Below, piece by piece: positions 33,801-36,465 of a DNA stretch of 36,465 bases. Below the pieces are notes generated by a model, which saw only the letters and a list, made by a program, of their open reading frames with translations, searched no databases and was not told the origin of the DNA. The stretch comes from Candidatus Kuenenia stuttgartensis (GTDB lineage: Bacteria > Planctomycetota > Planctomycetia > Planctomycetales > Planctomycetaceae). Position numbers and translations under genes: made by a program. Within the stretch, counting starts at the first letter, position 1. Every line of letters begins with the position of its first letter. Location of the stretch: NCBI GenBank assembly GCA_945861465.1, contig CAMAVB010000053.1:1-36465 (forward strand), read 5' to 3'.

Positions 33801-36435
33801 ACAAACCAGTCTCATTGTCATAAATGTCGTTGTCGTGGGCAACGAGTGTGCCCCATTGCTGATAGACGCCATACTGAGCTCCATGCACGTCGTTATTCGT
33901 GAGAGTGAGATGGCCGCTCGATGTCCATGGAACTCCCACAGATGTCACGGCGGTGTTCGCCGCGATAATGTCGTTGTCATCGACCGCCAGTGTATAAGCG
34001 TTATTGGCGTAAATACCGTACGTGGTCCCGGAAATAGAGTTCTGCCGAATGCTCGCCTGCCCTCCCGCAGGCATGTAAATGCCGTAAGTCCCGCCCGTGA
34101 TCTGGTTCTTCACGACCAGATTTTCGGCCCCGCCTTCGATGCGGATGCTTGTATTCACGTTACTGAATTCGAGGCGGCGAAGGACATTGTCGGTCGATGC
34201 ATTGACCTCCGTCGGATGGACGTAAACGCCAAGGGAACCACCGGAGAAATTGAGCCAATACAGCGTATTGAAGTCGGCGTCCAGGAGCTCGAACGTTCCT
34301 CCGGAGGTCATCGTCGTGCCGCCGGACGATCCGACGTAGATCGCCCCCTCGTCGTCCGCCGCGATCAACACCGCGGTCGAATAATTGCCCGTGTCGATCT
34401 GCACCAGGTCGCCTGGTCCCAGGTCGTAATCGTCCAATACATCCTGCACCGTCGCCTTAGGCAGCTCGGGCGAACGGCCGTCGTTCAGGTCATTGCCCGC
34501 AACCAGAGCGTGAAAGTCTCCCGCGGTGCTGTTATCGTTGACGTAAAAGACGCGCGGCGTGCTGCCTGCCGGATCGATTGACAGCCGGTAATCGTTGATC
34601 GCGCCGGCGACGCCCGAGACGTGGACGTAGTAAATTCCGGCTGGCAGTGTGGCGTCGGTAGAGGCACCGGTTCCGTTCGGGGCGGAGGCAATCGTATTAC
34701 CGCCCTCCACATGCACGATCTCAAAGTTAAGTGCGCCGGCGTTTGGTTCAAACGTGAGCGAAAAGTGAAGCTGTTCGGGCCGCAGCAACTCGAACCGATA
34801 CCAGTCCTGGTCGGTCGAATTGTGGGTGCTCAACCCCGTCAGGTGCACGCCCGGTGCAACGCCGACGTCGGTGGCCACCGCCTGCAAATCATTCGCTTCG
34901 AATCGGTCGGGCGTAATGGCAGAGAGTGCGTGCAATGTCCGTATCGCGTTGGCACGGCCTCCGGTGACCGTCTTGCCGTTCAAACCGGCAATCAGATCGA
35001 CTCCGGCGAGCAGCGAAGACTTCATCTCCGCGACCGTGACGTTGGGCCGGAAACTCCATCCCAGCGCCGCGATGCCTGCCATGTGAGGCGTTGCCATGCT
35101 GGTACCGCTGAAACTCCCATACGTGTTGCCGGGTGTCGTGCTCAGGATACTTATGCCTGGAGCGGCGAGATCGACGCTCGTGACGCCGTAATTGCTGAAC
35201 CCGGCCAATGCATCGTTATGGTCAGTCGCCGCCACGCTGACGATAGACTGCGAAGTATACGAAGACGGATAGTGGGGTAATGTGTCGTTATTATCACCGA
35301 CGTCATCGATACCACCGTTGCCTGCGGCAGCGACAAACAGAATTCCCTCATTTCCGCTGGCGTCAATCGCGTCGAGCATCGCCTGGTTAAACGGCCCGCC
35401 CCCCCAGCTATTGCTCAAAACACGGATATTTACCCCATGGGAATGTCGCATCATTGTGGCATAGTTAATGGCGCGGATTGCGTCTGCATCATTTCCTTCC
35501 CTGTTAGCGGCGAGGAATTTCAGTGCCATGATGCTCGACGACCAATTGACACCCACGACCCCGACTGTGTCGTTCCCCGTGCCGCCGATGGTGCCCGCGC
35601 AATGCGTGCCGTGACCGTTATCGTCCATCGGGTCGCCATCATTGTTGACGAAGTCGTAGCCGTGAATATCGTCGATAAAACCGTTGGCGTCGTCGTCGAG
35701 ACCGTTGCCTGGGGTCTCAAGCGGATTCGTCCAGATATTCGCCGCCAGATCGGGGTGGTTATAGTCAACGCCCGTATCGATTACGCCGACAACGATCGAA
35801 CTGCTGCCAGTGGACAGATCCCACGCTTCGGGTGCATCGATATCGGCATCAACTGTGCCGCCGGATTGGCCGGTATTATTCATGCCCCACAGGCTGCCGT
35901 ACGACGAATCGTTTGGCGTCTTGAGAATCGATACCTGCCCATTGGGTCCAAAGTAGGACACTGTCGAAAGAGCACTCAGATACGCCTGGACGGCAGAGGC
36001 AGAGGCGGTGGCCTGCACAAGCATCATGCCAGGTAACCCGAGGCCCCGTTCCGCCCTCAGGCCTAATGCTGGATTGTTGATGGTTGCGGCCGCTTCACTG
36101 GGCCGATCATTCACCTGGATGGCACTGGCGTTTAAGCGCACGATCCACTGTGAGGTGTCCGCTTCGCCGGCATTGGGTTGTATGTCGAGACTGGCAAACC
36201 AACTCGGCGAAACTTGCGCGTATTGTGATGCGTCCAGCGACAGACTCCGGCTCTGATCATCCACTTGATCGGCAGCGATTAATGCCATTGTGGGCGTCAG
36301 CAGCGTGCGATCTTCAAGCACGTCGAAGCACGCGCTGGAGCGATGCCGGGTGTTGGCAGGATGACGGCGGGCGAGTCGATTCGGTCGGAGTTGGCCTAAG
36401 GACGAAAGAAGTCGGCGTATTGAAGTCATGGCCAC
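20854..36435 (-). CDS. Giant subtilisin-family (S8) protease with beta-helix cassettes and RTX repeats, 5193 aa
   Basis: Start taken at GTG 36435 (GGAT 8 bases upstream); ATG 36429 is equally possible. An Arg-rich leader carries VLEDRTLLTP (LEPR-XLL type, about 39-48) and no normal signal peptide. A propeptide-like region precedes the S8 domain (about 185-500) with Asp220 (VIDTGVDYNHPDL), His275 (NGHGTHCAGT), Asn373 (AAAGNGG) and Ser446 (FSGTSMATPHMAG), so the catalytic set is intact. A PPC-like domain follows (about 508-622). Four right-handed beta-helix cassettes open near 629, 1246, 1904 and 2847. Between cassettes 3 and 4 lie a Golvesin-like segment (about 2430) and a malectin-like domain (about 2660-2770). 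Then come a nidogen-like stretch (about 3390), a Big_5 Ig-like domain (about 3550), two Calx-beta-like domains (about 3700-3900), a cadherin-like domain (about 3910-4005) and ten RTX blocks (about 4090-5193). Probably an exported surface protease-adhesin acting on or holding polysaccharide-rich material. First of two tandem giant genes. Confidence 0.93.
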   Translation of the reverse strand: MAMTSIRRLLSSLGQLRPNRLARRHPANTRHRSSACFDVLEDRTLLTPTMALIAADQVDDQSRSLSLDASQYAQVSPSWFASLDIQPNAGEADTSQWIVRLNASAIQVNDRPSEAAATINNPALGLRAERGLGLPGMMLVQATASASAVQAYLSALSTVSYFGPNGQVSILKTPNDSSYGSLWGMNNTGQSGGTVDADIDAPEAWDLSTGSSSIVVGVIDTGVDYNHPDLAANIWTNPLETPGNGLDDDANGFIDDIHGYDFVNNDGDPMDDNGHGTHCAGTIGGTGNDTVGVVGVNWSSSIMALKFLAANREGNDADAIRAINYATMMRHSHGVNIRVLSNSWGGGPFNQAMLDAIDASGNEGILFVAAAGNGGIDDVGDNNDTLPHYPSSYTSQSIVSVAATDHNDALAGFSNYGVTSVDLAAPGISILSTTPGNTYGSFSGTSMATPHMAGIAALGWSFRPNVTVAEMKSSLLAGVDLIAGLNGKTVTGGRANAIRTLHALSAITPDRFEANDLQAVATDVGVAPGVHLTGLSTHNSTDQDWYRFELLRPEQLHFSLTFEPNAGALNFEIVHVEGGNTIASAPNGTGASTDATLPAGIYYVHVSGVAGAINDYRLSIDPAGSTPRVFYVNDNSTAGDFHALVAGNDLNDGRSPELPKATVQDVLDDYDLGPGDLVQIDTGNYSTAVLIAADDEGAIYVGSSGGTTMTSGGTFELLDADFNTLYWLNFSGGSLGVYVHPTEVNASTDNVLRRLEFSNVNTSIRIEGGAENLVVKNQITGGTYGIYMPAGGQASIRQNSISGTTYGIYANNAYTLAVDDNDIIAANTAVTSVGVPWTSSGHLTLTNNDVHGAQYGVYQQWGTLVAHDNDIYDNETGLYSIYATASVFDNRVYDNETGLEGQGAFGGTDWPSPDDVSGNDVYGNDVYGNDIGIRPYAGNSVAFNRIHDNVVGIQPNSSVAIHHNVLYDNSGQGVLVDNVNDVSIRNNTIYTSSGDGVRIHNSSSNVSLSNNIIWTASGFDIYVATDSQQGFASDYNNLYATGGATLVWWQKPFYDLFDWQVEADFDRHSIGYTSPAPTLDAPQFVNQAISDYHLQSNSTSIDAGDPTDLANVEPGNNGGRINLGAYGNTTGATQSVTQSLRIEYPEYYTDWPDTVGRPILWRTYDANTGDKRLAGSVDIDLYQVGVGKVADIATVPAADGSFGWSPQASDISGSIGNRYWIQITSVSVPALQDLSREQFSIPTAGGDYFVNDGTLVNDEYTTAVGNNRNTGKTADDPKANLLPLLRSYDLGPGDTVSIDTGNYIHVRNVLLSGNLTLGDDEGMTITGPANPNHVALIDRANPYSGSTNIELNDGDFVTLSHLTLTGASKGLWVHNSSTNFHGSELIVSNNTQDGIYIDSDALASEVDLLQAFNNGGTGIYVATPIASLSNSVAHHNSQYGIYLTNTGETRVERNTVYANGTGIVVSNGLGGGPTVIGDPILANENGNKVYGNAVAGISASYNVLVAGNAVWGQSATGGVGIDLGIGDIIARNNIVYGNDAGIRSYYYPTVENNRVYDNATTGISVSHSSVVRGNVVYSNSVGIVGFRYSYNYGFHGLITNNVVYANSNLGIHIDGGEEGTVVNNTVYQPQGDALLVDGNSKNVGVRNNILWTEAGYDLNIASDSQNGFASDYNILYSSGSGKIAFWQGISRPSLVAWQNTVFADQNSLFRDPLFVDRMGGDFHERSDYQSFHGGSLAPVIGSNGLPTPANGVWTPDTLTPRSPAIDRGHAADDYANEPADNGGYINIGAYGNTVQASRSPAEFVLVMHPNGGEVWPVLQTFPIRWRTHGLGNVWTDIYLANLPLPAGNVEYIHGLDNSDSEHEYLWTIPGTVPAASDYRIRVTGYLLNQTFDESDEAIEITPPVHVYYVNDSNPTGDEFTTQTGNDANTGFFPWAPKASVAAVLAAYDLGPGDIIKVDDGYYELAGNIVISEGDSGVTILGPSTGTALLDRGNTNAGSYVFEMAGADGVTLSHLSMTGGWSGVYASSAADSDGLTIEDSKIYGNTDYGVYLNPSNDGATVRRNLVHDGYYGISVVGTDAVVSGNEVYGATYGITVSGARGLVTQNDVHNNSIGIYASYYGVAADQVVVQNNQVHHNTSEGISALYQALITDNQVWGQPVGIDLTYGESTVRGNEVFDNGAGIVQTYYSSSNVTVENNRVYHNSGTGITVNNGSTVRGNVVYSNSIGIEGVRYYNYYGGFSGLITNNLVYGNTNQGIHVNAANGGRIVNNTIYQQVGNAVLVDGSSVNVQVRNNILWVEAGYDLYVAADSQTGFASDYNTLYATVDGKLGRWGNRDITSLAEWWYEVGRDQHSRDDNPLLVNPAGSDGIVGFSSAFVSGSGTTQIIDNGDAGFALTGSWDSSASGYQADSVETLTSSSGDKSAVWTFSGLDPGADPGAWYEVAVTWPERSDLSYDARFSVSEGNTTIASISIDERYAPSGFTDAGANWQRLGTYYVRGDSVSVTLSNYFYYSSSSGYSVSADAVRIQKIQGNHGIDDNFLVSLSSPTIDAGDPADAWLIEPLPHNGGRVNLGHTGNTPQAEASAAQLVQVLSPNGFEKFEIGQSVTIAWRSAGLSLQQPVALVNVGGAAIGDWQASAYQNSGTTSTYNEAIDTSGVTNPAPQEVYRSIAYGNYGGGTSLAWHLPATNGTYNLRLHFVEPDFTSPDQRTFDILLQGTTVESNYDIFAAAGARNKATTLSYSVTAVGGSGIDLSLLSTTYYGAVLSGIELTSASAEGVAAPTADVELSTDNGATWTLLAAGVAMDDFGRGQYVWTAGPETVQALIRVRANQGSLPGDVSDRAFVIANAGPNYYLSASGNNANSGKDPAHPMSSLAGLVTAYDLDPLDVVHVAAGSYAILRNLVLSDEDSGVRIEGPSDDIALLDRGNANVGSYVFEMAGADGVSLSRLSMAGGWSGVYASSVANSDGLMIEDSKIYGNTDYGVYLDSSNDGATVRRNLMHEGYYGIYVAGTDADVSGNEVYSTTYGISVSGARGLVTQNDVHNNTIGIYVSYNGVAADQVVVQNNQVHHNTSEGIFAQYQVLIADNQVWGQPVGIDLNYGESTARGNEVFDNGAGIVQTYYYYSSVTVENNRVYHNAGAGISVTRASTVRGNVVYSNSIGIGASYFNGLIANNLVYANTDQGIYLSGAVSGRVLNNTVYQQVGNAVLVDGSSMNVQVRNNVLWIEAGYALYVAANSQTGFASDYNLLYAGIDANAHVGFWDSATRDELADWQAANSQDPHSANGSPNFVDLDGADNILGYTTLGIGFDGGQDDNFYQARLSPAIDSADVWAAPVTDILGLPRADDLGVPNSGSPDYVASSLGASSFAGTGVAKNWQSNGTYFMLAFPSGFSFPFYGELYAGVTVSTEGFLHFSGPLYPGDSSNGVAALKENRMIAPLWDNLATNGSGDDIYVDESVGGQLTIRWDATNEADSTDANFAVTLFSDGTIRFHYGDGNTNLSPTVGISRGDGRFYQLATYDGQTGLTNAASQQFTLSVEHAYADMGAYEFRGNSSDAVPPQAISTMPAFIEANGTDGTVTTQIQIAFSEELNLIDANAPANYELRRSVNGIFGDGDDIILSLTPLYMFSISTNLSVTTLDLGLGGAPLPGDTYRLTVHGNAASSLHDTAGNRLDGNRDGVVNGSLADEYIRTFVVLPAGINVSAISGATTEGGGSATFSLVLNSQPTSNVTIALSSDIPTEGTIGLSSVTFTAANWNVAQTVTVTGVNDDLDDGDILYHVVTATAVSTDPRYNGLNAADVAVTNTDNDTQGLIVSSTSLAVDEGGTNTMTVKLSAQPTGDVTVSIGRTSGDTDLDVSSGATLTFTSGNWNSAQSVTLAAAEDADDVNGSAVFTVASTGLPGLDVTVTETDNDSNLAPTDITLSSSGVAENLLSGTLVGTLNTTDPDVADTFIYTLVSGAGSTDNGSFTIDASGNLKTAALFNFEAKSSYSIRVRTTDQGGLWFEKSFTIGVVNQPEGTAGNDAFVLTYSASTVAITVGAANLGTFPLDAPLTLYGLGGTDSVKIVGTSGSDVFAVASGAIIVVNGATLILDSTESLLLVGGAGDDTYRFDADNPLGLVSLDEAGGGIDTLDFSLTDTLGISINLALATTQIVNGNLSLNLKSASTFENVVGGSGDDIITGNTLANVLRGGTGNDTQIGGSGNDTYVYDVDLNQGTETLTDAVGTDTISFVGSAVNVTFNLGLTTAQSVNGTLLTLSSGTAFDNLTGGDGDDTLTGNAGVNTLTGGAGNDTYVFDTDTALGTDTLNEAGGGIDTLDFSATTTLAVAVNLGLAASQTVNVNLKLVLGSAASFENVIGGQQNDTLTSNALSNILIGGAGSDKYVFDADSALGSDMIDESGGGTDTLDFSTTTTQGVAVNLGLTTAQVVNPNLTLTLLAGNVVENVNGSALDDTLTGNSLANVLTGNAGNDTYVFNTNSALGADTLIDSAGIDTLDFSGTTGLAVAVNLGLATAQVVNANLNLTLGSVTAFENIIGGALGDTLTGNANANVLTGGTGNDVLNGAAGNDTYLYDVDLNQGTETLTDAVGTDTINFAGSAANVAFNLGLTAAQSVNGTVLTLSSATTFDNLTGGDGNDTLTGNAGVNTLIGGAGNDTLAGAAGNDIYPFDADISLGSDSLTDAVGTETISFVGTLADVALNLGLTTPQVVNGFLTLTLSSAIDFDTLIGGDGNDTLTGNSGANTLTGGAGNDLLVGGTGNDTYVFDADLILGSDTINEAVGAGTDLLSFTLTTTTPMTMSLGTLGSQVVVAAKLSIELLADAVIENITAGTLGGTFTGNSLANILTGGAGSDALNGMDGNDTLIGAAGSDTLAGGAGDDLYTFDTDAALGTDTIDESGGGVDTLDFTATTTKAVTVDLSFGTVQVVNLNHSLILGSGATIENVTGGSLADTLTGNALANTLTGNAGNDTLNGGDGDDLLIGNAGNDILNGGLQNDVYQFDVDVALGSDTINDTLGVDALDFTLTTTVGITLDLAVTSLQALHATNLSLTLSVGTVIETVLGTAKDDTICGNDADNILVGNAGNDVLQGRAGRDILIGGLGADTLDGGADDDILIGGKTTSDAVISKLNDIRTEWISANLYATRIANLRAGVGASNASLKAKVNVTNDATSGSVDTLTGGSDQDWYFKAVDDVITDLFAGEILDLL
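26711..27702 (-). repeat. Beta-helix cassette 4 core, direct repeat copy A
   Basis: This stretch is strongly similar to 29483-30495, with long identical runs (for example across 27480-27540). It encodes MAGADGVSLSRLSMAGGWSG through to the NNVLWIEAGYAL and GFASDYN end motif. Compared with copy B it lacks 21 bases near 26940-26960 (about 7 residues around IGIGASYFNG). Confidence 0.85.
29483..30495 (-). repeat. Beta-helix cassette 3 core, direct repeat copy B
   Basis: The partner of 26711-27702. The offset is 2772 bases at the left end and 2793 at the right, so the net length difference is 21 bases, seven codons (IGIEGVRYYNYYGGFSG here). Both copies keep the reading frame. Similarity stops where the Golvesin and malectin modules begin. 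Confidence 0.85.
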
Positions 36436-36465
36436 GGGGGGTGATCCAGAAACAAGGGTGTAAGG

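Noticed and set aside
26677-35280. Long antisense frames opposite the beta-helix region (26677-27294, 29383-30087, 31735-32406, 33835-34581)
   Set aside because: They resemble each other only because the sense cassettes are duplicated. The sense frame is continuous over 15.6 kb with clear domains.

Overview
The window looks like chromosomal DNA of a planctomycete (Planctomycetota, probably order Planctomycetales). The basis is gene content: a DUF1559 pilin-like protein with the H-X9-DG motif, a DUF1549/DUF1553 plus DUF1501 pair followed by a WD40 protein, two very large proteins whose N-termini carry the LEPR-XLL-type motif, and several kinds of intergenic palindromic repeat. No rRNA, tRNA, CRISPR array, transposase or phage gene was recognised.

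Left part (1-8093). The 3' end of a gene for a protein with a carbohydrate-binding-like C-terminus is followed by a palindromic repeat and a convergent hemP. The hemP promoter appears to hold a Fur-box-like 17-bp palindrome exactly in its -35/-10 spacer. Next come a DUF1559 protein, a 51-residue CxxC protein, and a minus-strand pair: a secreted DUF255 (thioredoxin-like) protein fused to a DsbD-N-like domain, then queE (7-carboxy-7-deazaguanine synthase). A divergent gene encodes a HlyD-type membrane fusion protein with a helix-hairpin-helix-like segment in front of its single membrane helix.

Middle part (8094-13715, plus strand). This is a typical planctomycete cluster: a DUF1549/DUF1553 protein (with CxxCH and a roughly 390-residue coiled-coil insertion), a Tat-exported DUF1501 protein, and a WD40 beta-propeller. 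Palindromic repeats sit in the gaps between these genes.

Right part (14127-36435, minus strand). Two giant genes lie in tandem. The first to be read (36435 to 20854, 5193 aa) encodes a subtilisin-family protease followed by a PPC-like domain, four right-handed beta-helix cassettes, Golvesin-like and malectin-like modules, a nidogen-like stretch, Ig-like, Calx-beta-like and cadherin-like modules, and about 1100 residues of RTX-type calcium-binding repeats. The second (20696 to 14127, about 2189 aa) has about 18 ELWxxDGT repeats, a CARDB-like segment and about 1190 residues of RTX repeats. Both end in the same module of about 330 residues, alignable at the DNA level with almost no gaps, and both start with an Arg-rich LEPR-XLL-type leader. 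They are best read as a pair of exported, calcium-dependent surface or matrix proteins that share export and anchoring signals. They are the most unusual content of the window.
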